Shown one piece after another: positions 15,997-23,468 of a DNA stretch of 64,000 bases; the stretch's first letter is position 1; the number at the start of each line of letters is the position of its first letter. Location of the stretch: IMG/VR virus record IMGVR_UViG_3300003322_000571, positions 186,001 to 250,000 of that record; one strand, 5' to 3'. Below the pieces are notes generated by a model, which did not search any database, was not told the origin of the DNA, and saw only the letters and a program-made list of their open reading frames with translations. Both the position numbers and the translations under genes were made by a program. This stretch comes from a virus.

Positions 15997-16722
15997 TTAA
16001 ATCCCCATCTCGGAGATAACTTTGCGGATGTTCTTTACTTCTTCAGCGTATTGTTCCAGTTTTTCGCCCCAGAACTCAGGACGAATCAACTGATCAATTA
16101 AGATCCGTTGCTCACTCGTCAATTGGTCACGATACAAGATTTTGAACTTCTTGCTATTCAGTAGAAGCCACGGGGATAACTGGCGTGTACGTAGTTTTTG
16201 GATAATCTCTTGCGCCTTAAGAACAGTGAATACATCCGCTACGTCAACGTCGTGTTTATCAGATACACTGAGCAAACAGTCGAGCGAAATCTTGAATTGC
16301 TCGATCGGATTTAATTGGCGATCAAGATATTCGATGTACATCACGTATACATCGTCGTTTGTCCACATTGTAGGTGGATAATCCTTACGAACCATCAAGT
16401 TGATGAACTTGTCTGGCTTTGGCATTTCAACGTTCTTAGTAAACTGGACAAAGTTCATGAACGTGCGAAAGAATTTCGATGTCAGGAATGACGACGCAGG
16501 AGGTGGTAGCCGTTTTTGTGCACGTAGCCACAACGAGTAGTAATGCCATGCAGCTTGACCTTGCGGCGTCTTCAGCTCCTCTTCTCGTTTCATTTGCTTG
16601 CACTGATGGACAAGGTACGCTGATTCCTTAACGAAAACCTTGTGGCAGTACTTGCATGTGTACCTCGCTTCAATTGAAGCACGACGTTGTTGCATTTGCG
16701 TCATCGTTCCCAACACGGACAA
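15997..16722 (-). CDS. Zinc-finger protein conserved in T4-like phages
   Basis: 241 residues. Residues 20-45 (YTCKYCHKVFVKESAYLVHQC) form a C2H2/C2HC-type zinc finger: Cys-x2-Cys, then His and Cys after the hydrophobic core. The rest is helical, with WHYYSLWLRAQ and FFRTFMNFVQFTK blocks that I associate with a conserved, uncharacterised family near replication genes of T4-like phages. It is the last gene of the gp44-gp62-MazG operon, 7 nt after the MazG fusion gene. Nucleic-acid binding is likely; the precise role is unknown. Confidence 0.65.
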   Translation of the reverse strand: MSVLGTMTQMQQRRASIEARYTCKYCHKVFVKESAYLVHQCKQMKREEELKTPQGQAAWHYYSLWLRAQKRLPPPASSFLTSKFFRTFMNFVQFTKNVEMPKPDKFINLMVRKDYPPTMWTNDDVYVMYIEYLDRQLNPIEQFKISLDCLLSVSDKHDVDVADVFTVLKAQEIIQKLRTRQLSPWLLLNSKKFKILYRDQLTSEQRILIDQLIRPEFWGEKLEQYAEEVKNIRKVISEMGI

Positions 16723-16729
16723 TTCTTCC

Positions 16730-17671
16730 TTATTTTAACCAGAGCGCGTCATGATGAACCTTTGTGTCATACAGTGCGAACTCTGTGTGTACTTTCCCGC
16801 TGACATAGTCACCTAGGACAGCGACAATCTCTTTGACTTTGCTTTCGAATTGGTCAGCATAACCGTCATACTGGCGGTATGTCAACATCACAATCCCGTA
16901 ACCGTCTTCTAGTTGCTTGAAAGTGTTACGTGATACGTGGACATCCGCAAACCCATTCGTAGCAAGCAGGTACGAAACATTACCGACCTTCTCTGGTTGA
17001 ATACGAACAGGAATGTGTGACTCAAAGTAGCAATCTTTCGGCATTTGGTCACCCTTCTGCTGAGGAGCTGCTGGATGCCAAGGAACAGTTTCAATCTTCG
17101 ACCGAACGACATTAAAACCGGCACCTGTGAGTTGTCCCGCAACCCCGTACACATACTTCAACGCTGACGAATTTGTTCCGAAGTGCTTCGAAGAAGTCAT
17201 CACATCAGACATAACTGACGAACCTTGCTTGTCCTGAAGGTCAAGAATGATTGGCTTGACACTGACTTCAGCACACGTATCGCGGAACTTTTGGATGGCA
17301 CCGGGTCCATCGACCTCATCGAGCTTAACAGTAACGTGGATTTCAAACGGGAGAGGGAATTTTCCTTTTGTTTCACGACGTTGAAGTTCAGCCCACTTCT
17401 GAGCCTTACGCTCCATCATGTTAGTCACTTCAAGGTCAGTTGCCTCGAGATTATACGCAATCGACAGAGCACATAGAATTACGTCAGCAACTTCTTCGAT
17501 GATGTCTTCCCTGCCAACAAGACGGTGATTAGTAGCGAAAGCACCATCATAAGGCAACACTTTCTTTGCTAGCTCACCGACTTCTTCAGCGGTTTTGAGA
17601 GCCTTTTGCGACAATGTCTTAGTATCGTCATCCGACAGAGTCCTTATATAGTCAAGCAAGTTTTGGTTCAT
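16730..17671 (-). CDS. MazG-like pyrophosphohydrolase fused to an uncharacterised FEIHVTV domain
   Basis: 313 residues in two parts. Residues 1-105 carry the MazG-type metal motif: AEEVGEL (28-34) and IIEEVADVILCAL (57-69), supplying the EExxE and ExxD ligands. Such enzymes hydrolyse NTPs or alarmone-type nucleotides. Residues 108-313 form a separate alpha/beta domain opening with PFEIHVTVKLDEV and containing MTSSKHFGT, RSKIETVPWHP, FESHIPVRI, DVHVSRN and a closing YDTKVHHDALWL. This second domain has several conserved-looking His and Arg but no family I can name with a function. The ATG immediately follows the gp62 stop, within the clamp-loader operon. Confidence 0.7.
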   Translation of the reverse strand: MNQNLLDYIRTLSDDDTKTLSQKALKTAEEVGELAKKVLPYDGAFATNHRLVGREDIIEEVADVILCALSIAYNLEATDLEVTNMMERKAQKWAELQRRETKGKFPLPFEIHVTVKLDEVDGPGAIQKFRDTCAEVSVKPIILDLQDKQGSSVMSDVMTSSKHFGTNSSALKYVYGVAGQLTGAGFNVVRSKIETVPWHPAAPQQKGDQMPKDCYFESHIPVRIQPEKVGNVSYLLATNGFADVHVSRNTFKQLEDGYGIVMLTYRQYDGYADQFESKVKEIVAVLGDYVSGKVHTEFALYDTKVHHDALWLK

Positions 17672-17672
17672 A

Positions 17673-18212
17673 TTAGAACTCCATTAAGTCGTTGATCGGT
17701 GCGGCCTTTTTCTTCTTGGCTTTTGGTTCATCGGAATCATCGTCCTTCGAGCTCTTCAGTTCGCGCTTGATCTTGGCAATATCTTCCGGCTGCCAACCCA
17801 TTTCCGATGCGATTTCAAGCACGCGGTCACGACTGAGTAGCTCTAATGCATCAGCGGCGTGATTGACGTTGTATCCGAAGTATTCGCATAACAAACGGAT
17901 CGCATTAGACTTCCCCGTCTCTTTTCGTGAGGGAAGTTTATTCCACGCGTAACGTTGATTTTTGCCGATGTTTGCAACCGTCATCAGCTTCCACAAAAGG
18001 TCGGGATGTTTGTACAAAGAGAACGCATACGGATTGACCGTTTCATTGATCAGGTACACTTGAAGAGGACTCGAAGTCCCCGACATCCAACGCATAATAA
18101 CACTCGGCGCAAACCCCTTCTTTTCTTCATCCGTAAGAGATGAATAGAAGTCCTGCTTGCGAGTATTCGCAGCGTTCAACACCCGGAAGATGTCAAGTTT
18201 GCGCTCAGCCAT
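17673..18212 (-). CDS. 62: Sliding-clamp-loader small subunit (gp62-like)
   Basis: 179 residues, close to T4 gp62 (187). With gp44 it loads the gp45 sliding clamp on DNA. Family-like features are DIFRVLNAANTRKQDFYSSL (8-27), the GFAPSVIMRWMSG block (39-51), and NETVNPYAFSLYKHPDLLWKL (56-76). A lysine-rich acidic tail (150-179) is phage-specific. Its ATG overlaps the stop of the small zinc protein upstream, as part of the gp44 operon. The call rests on motif recall plus the gp44-adjacent position. Confidence 0.8.
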   Translation of the reverse strand: MAERKLDIFRVLNAANTRKQDFYSSLTDEEKKGFAPSVIMRWMSGTSSPLQVYLINETVNPYAFSLYKHPDLLWKLMTVANIGKNQRYAWNKLPSRKETGKSNAIRLLCEYFGYNVNHAADALELLSRDRVLEIASEMGWQPEDIAKIKRELKSSKDDDSDEPKAKKKKAAPINDLMEF

Positions 18213-18553
18213 TATTCAGCCTTTGTCAGCAGTGCAAATGTCTTGTCGCAGAACTTGCACACGATCTTACCGTCTGCCTTGTGGGCGAGATGAGAGTACG
18301 GATGAACGCACTCACGAACCATTTCCTTGCGAAGTGCGGCTACTTCATCGAGAATTGGCGTCTTTTCAGCCAACAGCGCAACGATCTTGTCTTCGACAAC
18401 CTTCAGTCTAGCGAGAATCTTGACCATGTTGTCCATCTTACGATCCCAAGACACCTTCTCACTACGAGAAGCTGCATCGGCAATCATTTCAAGTTGACGG
18501 CGCATTGCTGCTTCGTCAACTGTTTCGTTTTCAGGCTTCTTGCGACGTGCCAT
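18212..18553 (-). CDS. Small coiled-coil protein with a Cys/His zinc-ribbon-like tail
   Basis: 113 residues. Residues 10-80 are helical and charged, consistent with a coiled coil. The C-terminus ECVHPYSHLAHKADGKIVC plus KFC brings Cys, His, His and a CxxC together like a small zinc-binding knuckle. It lies between gp44 and gp62 in the same operon; its start overlaps the end of the 60-residue protein by 23 nt and its stop overlaps the gp62 start. No family recognised. The position suggests a replication or transcription accessory factor. Confidence 0.6.
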   Translation of the reverse strand: MARRKKPENETVDEAAMRRQLEMIADAASRSEKVSWDRKMDNMVKILARLKVVEDKIVALLAEKTPILDEVAALRKEMVRECVHPYSHLAHKADGKIVCKFCDKTFALLTKAE

Positions 18554-18713
18554 TTTGGTTTCCTTGTTCTGTAAATTGAGTACTTTTGTCGTAGTGTGCC
18601 ATCAGTTCTGCACGTGCTTGTTCGTACGTATACCCGTACGCTTCAGGACTGCGTTGCAGATCCTCAAGCCATTCTTCATACGTCAAACAATACCTTCCGC
18701 CATATTCGTTCAT
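18531..18713 (-). CDS. Small unknown protein after gp44, 60 residues
   Basis: 60 residues starting [19 protein letters not shown]. The ATG overlaps the gp44 stop codon (TAATG), a typical coupled arrangement, and the end overlaps the next gene by 23 nt. The sequence is acidic and probably helical, with a YEEWLEDLQRSPEAYGYTYEQA segment. No family recognised; coding status rests on tight overlaps on both sides. Confidence 0.55.
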   Translation of the reverse strand: MNEYGGRYCLTYEEWLEDLQRSPEAYGYTYEQARAELMAHYDKSTQFTEQGNQNGTSQEA

Positions 18714-19648
18714 TAGATCTGTCCCAGTTGAATGAACAATGCTGCTGCATTGATTTCAGGATCAGCAACGAGTGTGTGCTTATACAAATGTTCAGCGATC
18801 GCCATGATCCCAGCATCCCACTTGTCTCGGTCCTTATACTTCGGTGCTTTGTGGAGGTTCTCGTACAGGAAGCGGTACACATCTTCCCATTCATCAGGAG
18901 AAACTGTAGCACAAACCAGCTTACGAGCACCCGACCAGTCGTCTTCAGCAAGAAGGTCAAGTAACTGGAACTTGTAGTCACCACTAGCCGCAGTAGTATC
19001 CGGCTTAGTCAACACACCTTCAATCGTGTATTGCTCAACCTTGTTGACGATCTTACGAACGTCCGGATACGCGCTAGAGATGAAGTAATCGACAGTCTCG
19101 AGCTTGAACTTGACGCCTTCAGCAGCAAGGATGTTGATCACATATTCAGCAATGTCATCTTTGTTCGACGACTTGAACGTGAACTCCTGGCAGCGAGAAC
19201 GAATCGGAGGAATGATCTTGTTAACGTGGTTGCACGTCAGAATGAATCGAACACTGTCGCTGACCTCTTCCATAAACGCCTTGAGAGCGTTTTGTGCATC
19301 AGGAGTCAGTTTGTCCGCTTCTTCCAGGTGAATGATCTTGAAAGCACCCATCGCCATCGATAGAGCGAAGTTCTGAATCTTCTCACGGAAGACATCAATA
19401 CCACGCTCGGATGATGCGTTGATTTCAAGAACGTCAGCAGGATCGAGCTCACAAGCGTCGATTAGGATTCTCGCTAGAGTTGTCTTACCGGTGCCTTGCA
19501 CACCTGCGAAAATCAGCTGAGGGATCGATTTGTCATTGAGGCAGCGATTAACCGTAGCCTTCAAATTATCGTCTTGGAAGACGTATTGATCGATTGAGGT
19601 CGGTCGATACTTTTCGACCCAAATGTCGCGAATTTTACGTGTGGTCAT
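18713..19648 (-). CDS. 44: Sliding-clamp-loader large subunit (gp44-like AAA+ ATPase)
   Basis: 311 residues from the ATG at 19648, close to T4 gp44 (319). The frame opens 54 nt further up but AAGGAG precedes only this ATG, and the [13 protein letters not shown] opening is the usual start of clamp loaders. The Walker A motif is GVQGTGKT. The Walker B region reads [10 protein letters not shown], with Glu instead of Asp at the first acidic position. The arginine-finger motif is PIRSRCQEF. It is the ATPase of the gp44/62 loader for the replication clamp. A sigma70 promoter buried in an inverted repeat lies directly upstream. Confidence 0.9.
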   Translation of the reverse strand: MTTRKIRDIWVEKYRPTSIDQYVFQDDNLKATVNRCLNDKSIPQLIFAGVQGTGKTTLARILIDACELDPADVLEINASSERGIDVFREKIQNFALSMAMGAFKIIHLEEADKLTPDAQNALKAFMEEVSDSVRFILTCNHVNKIIPPIRSRCQEFTFKSSNKDDIAEYVINILAAEGVKFKLETVDYFISSAYPDVRKIVNKVEQYTIEGVLTKPDTTAASGDYKFQLLDLLAEDDWSGARKLVCATVSPDEWEDVYRFLYENLHKAPKYKDRDKWDAGIMAIAEHLYKHTLVADPEINAAALFIQLGQI

Positions 19649-19655
19649 CCACAAA

Positions 19656-19702
19656 CTCCTTATTGTGATGCCATTATAGCGATCACAATAAGGGTGGATC
19701 AA
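19656..19702 (-). promoter_or_regulatory. Early-type promoter within an inverted repeat before gp44
   Basis: -35 TTGATC (19697-19702), 18-nt spacer, -10 TATAAT (19673-19678). CTTATTGTGAT (19659-19669) pairs with ATCACAATAAG (19682-19692), with the -10 in the 12-nt loop. The gp44 ribosome-binding site AAGGAG (19656-19661) overlaps the proximal arm by 3 nt. A transcript started here lacks the distal arm; read-through RNA would carry both arms. Confidence 0.7.
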
Positions 19703-19710
19703 CTAAAAGG

Positions 19711-21003
19711 TTACAGATACTTGTCGTATCCATTACGCTTGAGGATCTGTTCAATTTGGCGAAGTTCGCTTGCTTGAACATCGTTCAGCGTCTTACCTTG
19801 CGCCTGCTCGTACTTGAGATGGCGGAGATGAGCAACGAGCTCTTCCAACTTTGCGTCAGTGCTGTTGAACTTCTTGCTCGGATTGTACACATATGGTGGC
19901 TGTGTAGTTACCGGTGCAGGAGTCGGCTCAGCTTTCCGTTCAATAAAGATCGGATTGACACGCTCTCCCTCCACTTCTTCGAACACAAACGAAGTCTGAG
20001 GATCAAGCAAAGCTTCCTGTTCATCAGCTGTAACAACTGTTGACGGTTCTACTGTGTCTTCCGTCACAGTCATCGTTGGAGATACGCTGTAACTAGCGAG
20101 TGCATCCAATGTGTTCTGGAACGGTTTCGAATATTCCGCAGGGTTCTGTGGTTCTTCATCTCCAACAGCATTAGGAATAGGTTGATCGATTTCTGATGTA
20201 ACCTCAGGCATTTGCTTTTGTCTGACATCAGCTTTGATACGATCAAGGTATTGTTGTTTCGCTTCTTTCTCTTTATCTTCCTGGCGGAACTTCAAAGCGA
20301 TATTGACAGCAAGTGTCAATGCAACAGCCATTGGATCGAATGCAAAGATAATCAAGAAGATTAGGTATTTCGTCGCATCGTCAGTCGGCATGTCAAATGC
20401 TTTTGCAACGAACATGATCGGACCGATATGCGCTTCTGTCTTGATCAGTTCTTGCTTTAGCTCCATCAACTGTTTGTCCAAATCCGCAACACGTTGCGTA
20501 ACTTGCTTCTGTTCCTCTCGGAACTGACGATTCAGTTGATCACGACCTCGATTAGTTTCGCGGAGGATACGAGCAGCATTCGCATCCGTACCGACTGCAA
20601 TAGATCCAGAGTTCCCTGCGATGATGTCATCGATTTGCTTTTTGCGATCAAGAGCACGCGACTTTTCTTGTTCAAGGAGAGTCACCTGTTCTTGTTTTTG
20701 CTTAAGCGGAAGAACGTCTTGTTGATAGCCGGTAGAAAGGTAGCCAAAAATACCGGTTGAAGTAAGAACCATCAAAGCGACAACACCCGTAATTAGGTAT
20801 GTCTTGAGAATCCAACCCGTCCGAGACCAGTAGCGGTATAGGTAGGAAGCCGCGACGAGCTTACCCGCTTCAAGTGAAGCGCCCATCACGACTACTGACC
20901 AAAACACGCCACTAAATGTGTACGCGAGACCGTACACACTGAAGTAGGCAGCAGCACCAGCAATAGCGGTAGCCGCTGCCATCAGCAGCGCAATGAAGTA
21001 CAT
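19711..21003 (-). CDS. Membrane protein with periplasmic or cytoplasmic coiled coil
   Basis: 430 residues. Hydrophobic segments are seen at about 1-25, 31-50 and 65-90, then a long charged coiled coil (100-200, with EEQKQVTQRVADLDKQLMEL), and a further paired hydrophobic stretch at about 222-255 (YLIFLIIFAFDPMAVALTL). The C-terminal 170 residues are polar and proline-rich. The combination resembles a conserved inner-membrane protein of T4-like phages whose function is not established; links to host-membrane remodelling are speculation. It is the last gene of the UvsW-GroES-like operon, 3 nt after it. Confidence 0.65.
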   Translation of the reverse strand: MYFIALLMAAATAIAGAAAYFSVYGLAYTFSGVFWSVVVMGASLEAGKLVAASYLYRYWSRTGWILKTYLITGVVALMVLTSTGIFGYLSTGYQQDVLPLKQKQEQVTLLEQEKSRALDRKKQIDDIIAGNSGSIAVGTDANAARILRETNRGRDQLNRQFREEQKQVTQRVADLDKQLMELKQELIKTEAHIGPIMFVAKAFDMPTDDATKYLIFLIIFAFDPMAVALTLAVNIALKFRQEDKEKEAKQQYLDRIKADVRQKQMPEVTSEIDQPIPNAVGDEEPQNPAEYSKPFQNTLDALASYSVSPTMTVTEDTVEPSTVVTADEQEALLDPQTSFVFEEVEGERVNPIFIERKAEPTPAPVTTQPPYVYNPSKKFNSTDAKLEELVAHLRHLKYEQAQGKTLNDVQASELRQIEQILKRNGYDKYL

Positions 21004-21006
21004 TGT

Positions 21007-21600
21007 TTATTCCCCTTGTAGCGTGTACGCGAGAATGTCTGTGTCTTTGATGAACGCAATTGTCTTACCGCGATACTTGATCGTATTGGTAAAATTGCTG
21101 TCATCGTAGAAGATTGTGGCACCAGTCAGATCGTCTACCGACGCTGCTTTTGCATCTGGGCCTACACTCAACACCTTACCAGATGCTGAGTTGTTCACAC
21201 CACCGACGATCATCAACAAACCGTGGCTGCGAACATTTTCGCGGGGTTGGATTTCAAACAGAATCCAGTTGGCGATTGGTTTGAGAGAGGAGCCATCGTT
21301 GTTACTTTCAACAGCGACGACTTCCTTCTCATCAGTCTTCCACAGCTTCTCGCCTTCGACTTTGACACCTTCAGTCCAGCGAAGAGCTGGAACAAGAGCC
21401 ATGTATCCTGGTTTCATCGTTTTGACATCTGGTCCAACGTATCGAACAGTTACAAAACGTGATTCCTTTGCGCTGGAATCGAACTGGTCACCTGCCAGAA
21501 TGATCCCACTATCTGTCTGTCCCTTAACAAACTCATTGCGAGTGTTGATTGCGTCGTTGAACTGGAAGAGAACAGAATTACCGAGTGCCGTGATTGTCAT
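21007..21600 (-). CDS. Tandem GroES-like co-chaperonin (gp31 analogue)
   Basis: 197 residues, about twice a GroES subunit. The second half (100-197) follows the Cpn10 pattern well: WILFEIQP, then SGKVLSVGPDA, then GATIFYDDSNF and the closing FIKDTDILAYT, which matches the VxExDILA ending. The first half (1-95) also fits: VLFQFND, DSGIILAG, VRYVGPDVKTMKPG and KTDEKEVVAVE. It therefore looks like a duplicated Cpn10 fold. T4 gp31 replaces GroES when the capsid protein folds in GroEL, so a capsid-folding role is a fair inference. It lies in the replication operon, 6 nt after the 76-residue gene. Confidence 0.7.
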   Translation of the reverse strand: MTITALGNSVLFQFNDAINTRNEFVKGQTDSGIILAGDQFDSSAKESRFVTVRYVGPDVKTMKPGYMALVPALRWTEGVKVEGEKLWKTDEKEVVAVESNNDGSSLKPIANWILFEIQPRENVRSHGLLMIVGGVNNSASGKVLSVGPDAKAASVDDLTGATIFYDDSNFTNTIKYRGKTIAFIKDTDILAYTLQGE

Positions 21601-21605
21601 TATTG

Positions 21606-21836
21606 TTATTCGCTTTCGTCAGAGGATGGATCTTCATCTTGAAGATCCGTTTCCTCGACTATAGGCTGAGTCGCTTTTTTAGTCAACTTCTTGATCCTAC
21701 GTTTGAATTTCTGGTCAATGAAATCCTCGCGAGCTTTAACCACTTGTGTTTTCGGAGCCGTCGCAATCTGTTGCTTAATCTTGAGCAGGTCAAAATCGAC
21801 GAGTTCTCCACGTGCGCTTCTAACGCTCTTTGCCAT
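21606..21836 (-). CDS. Small basic protein conserved among T4-like phages
   Basis: 76 residues starting MAKSVRSARGELVDFDLLKIK, with a basic helical centre (FKRRIKKLTKKA) and an acidic tail. I recall similarly starting small proteins in other T4-like phages, always without function. It has AGGAGTACC-like sequence before the ATG and lies between the polymerase N-half and the GroES-like gene with gaps under 10 nt. Possible RNA- or DNA-binding role from charge only. Confidence 0.6.
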   Translation of the reverse strand: MAKSVRSARGELVDFDLLKIKQQIATAPKTQVVKAREDFIDQKFKRRIKKLTKKATQPIVEETDLQDEDPSSDESE

Positions 21837-21844
21837 AGGTACTC

Positions 21845-22408
21845 CTATTCATGTAAAAAGTCATTGATATCAAGACCGTACGCAAATGAGTCAACGTCGT
21901 GAACGCCAATAACGTACAAGACGTACGAAGACACGCTACTACCACGACCAACACCCCATACGGATTTGTTAGCAGTTAGTGTATTTATGATCCAAATTAT
22001 CGCTCGCAAAACGTCGAAAAGACCACGAGATTTGTAAGCTGCAATTTCTTCCAGCAATCTGTAGTCGCGTTTTTCGATTTCTTCGGCGGACAAATCTACG
22101 GTTAGTTTGATGTGTTTATCAAACAAGTATTCGACGATGTCGAGATACTTATATTCGTCCGGAAATGTCCATTGCTTTGATAATGGACGACATTGAGTTT
22201 TGACCTCAATTTTCTTATCTTGAGGTGCAAACTTATTGTAGTTGCGAACGTCCGGTGTCATTTCGTCAACGTACCGGACGTCATATTGATTCATATAGCG
22301 CAGCAATTTGGCTGGGTCAAACGATGAATCGCCGTCAAACCACAGCCGGCGGTCTTTCAATTCAGTACTACGCAAACGAGCTTTGGTAATTTCCACGTGA
22401 GGTATCAA
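21845..22408 (-). CDS. N-terminal half of a split, minimal Pol III alpha (C-family) DNA polymerase
   Basis: 187 residues. WGVGRGSSVSSYVLYVIGVH (151-170) matches the DnaE block GPGRGSAAGSLVAYALGIT, and DVDSFAYGLDINDFLHE (171-187) matches the following DPLxYxLLFERFLNPE. In DnaE the catalytic PDxDxDF comes right after; here the gene stops, and that motif opens the gene at 10224-10799. The upstream part (80-150) fits the fingers-adjacent region (RLLEEI...GLFDVLRAIIWI). The PHP domain is absent. The start is uncertain: TTG 22408 gives 187 residues, GTG 22396 gives the natural-looking (M)EITKARL. It overlaps the upstream gene by up to 41 nt. Confidence 0.75.
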   Translation of the reverse strand: MIPHVEITKARLRSTELKDRRLWFDGDSSFDPAKLLRYMNQYDVRYVDEMTPDVRNYNKFAPQDKKIEVKTQCRPLSKQWTFPDEYKYLDIVEYLFDKHIKLTVDLSAEEIEKRDYRLLEEIAAYKSRGLFDVLRAIIWIINTLTANKSVWGVGRGSSVSSYVLYVIGVHDVDSFAYGLDINDFLHE

Positions 22409-22778
22409 TATCAGGGGTTTTTGCCTTCATTCCCTCTGATCCAAACGGTGCACGAACACCGCCAATCTGCTGCGGTGGAAGCATCGGTTGTGATTGCTGA
22501 GGTTGCATCAAAGGCGAAGGACCTGCTGGAATACCTGGCGCATCCATTCCCATAGGGATATGTTGCATAGGATGCGGGAATTGTGGTACTTGCATCATTT
22601 GTGGTTGATGCTGAACAGCAGGTGCAACGGTTTCCTCAAGATTATCAATCATTGCACGAATCCGTTTCCACTGTTTAGGGGTAGGCGTCCACTCCACCGT
22701 GTCATCGATCTCCGTTGCAAATTCAACTGCATCGATGAACGTTTTCAGCTCGGCAACTGTAAACTTCTTGTCACTCAT
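22368..22778 (-). CDS. Unknown Pro/Gln/Met-rich protein
   Basis: 136 residues. The first 55 form a helical domain (FTVAELKTFIDAVEFATEID, then PKQWKRIRAMIDNLEE). Residues 56-136 are low-complexity and rich in Pro, Gln, Met and Gly, likely disordered. GGGAGA precedes the ATG. The end overlaps the start of the polymerase N-half in another frame, so the two are translationally linked; an accessory role to the polymerase is possible but only inferred from that. Confidence 0.6.
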   Translation of the reverse strand: MSDKKFTVAELKTFIDAVEFATEIDDTVEWTPTPKQWKRIRAMIDNLEETVAPAVQHQPQMMQVPQFPHPMQHIPMGMDAPGIPAGPSPLMQPQQSQPMLPPQQIGGVRAPFGSEGMKAKTPDIDTSRGNYQSSFA

Positions 22779-22790
22779 ATATTTCTCCCG

Positions 22791-23282
22791 TCAATCGCCG
22801 ATCAAATCGCCGACGATGATGTCTTTAAGGTACTTATTGTATGTGTCAGACGGGGAGACCGATACCCACTCATCAGGTCCAATCGGATGACACAGCATTT
22901 GATGCTTGTTTAACGACGGACCGACGTTCTTTGCCTCGATGAAATAGTTCGTCACAGTTACCACTGCTGGTGCAGGAGCTGACTTGTTTGGACCGTATAC
23001 CATTGCTGTGAATTCACGTCCTGCACATTCGGCAAGCTCAACTACATCTAGCTGAGCTGTATCACGGTCATACACAAGAATGTTCCAGTTTGCTGGCAGA
23101 TTGAATTCAAACCCTTTAATCATCAGTCTGATTGTGGGGCAAACGACTTCTTCCAACATCAGCAACGGGGAGAGTGTGAAGTCAAGCATAGACAGATCGA
23201 GGACCCACATATGGTCTGACACCGTAGGTCCGTGGATACTGTCGAGAATTACTGGCTGAGATTCGCCATCAAAGATTAGCAT
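22791..23282 (-). CDS. Unknown protein in the replication operon
   Basis: 163 residues with an alpha/beta, fairly hydrophobic character (SMLDFTLSPLLMLEEV, FNLPANWNILVYDRDTAQLDVV) and a C-terminal block CHPIGPDEWVSVSPSDTYNKY. I recall HPIGPDEWV-type endings in proteins of T4-like phages near uvsW but know no function. It lies 2 nt after the 56-residue gene and 12 nt before the Pro/Gln-rich gene, so it shares their transcript. Confidence 0.55.
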   Translation of the reverse strand: MLIFDGESQPVILDSIHGPTVSDHMWVLDLSMLDFTLSPLLMLEEVVCPTIRLMIKGFEFNLPANWNILVYDRDTAQLDVVELAECAGREFTAMVYGPNKSAPAPAVVTVTNYFIEAKNVGPSLNKHQMLCHPIGPDEWVSVSPSDTYNKYLKDIIVGDLIGD

Positions 23283-23284
23283 TG

Positions 23285-23455
23285 TTATTGTCCTTTAGGC
23301 CATGTAAATGCATCAGCCTTGCCTGTTAATACTGCCCATGCGTCTTTGAATCGACGGATAAAAGATCCTGTCAGCGGTCGGGCACGAACCCATTCACCTT
23401 CGATTAATGCGTCGACTTTGAAAGCAGGGTTGAGTAGTTGGTCTAGTGTGTACAT
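23285..23455 (-). CDS. Small unknown protein after UvsW, 56 residues
   Basis: The ATG at 23455 (MYTLDQLLNPAFKVDALI) follows AAGGGA with good spacing. An upstream in-frame ATG (23482) lies inside the UvsW gene and lacks such a site, so the shorter form of 56 residues is chosen. Features are a C-terminal RRFKDAWAVLTGKADAFTWP segment. The N-terminal wording resembles small proteins found between uvsW and replication genes in related phages; function unknown. Confidence 0.55.
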   Translation of the reverse strand: MYTLDQLLNPAFKVDALIEGEWVRARPLTGSFIRRFKDAWAVLTGKADAFTWPKGQ

Positions 23456-23468
23456 TATATGTGTTCCC

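Noticed and set aside
10224-22408. Split intein joining the two polymerase halves
   Set aside because: Neither gene has intein N- or C-terminal blocks (no Cys-start extension, no HN-Cys/Ser end); both proteins begin and end directly at polymerase motifs.
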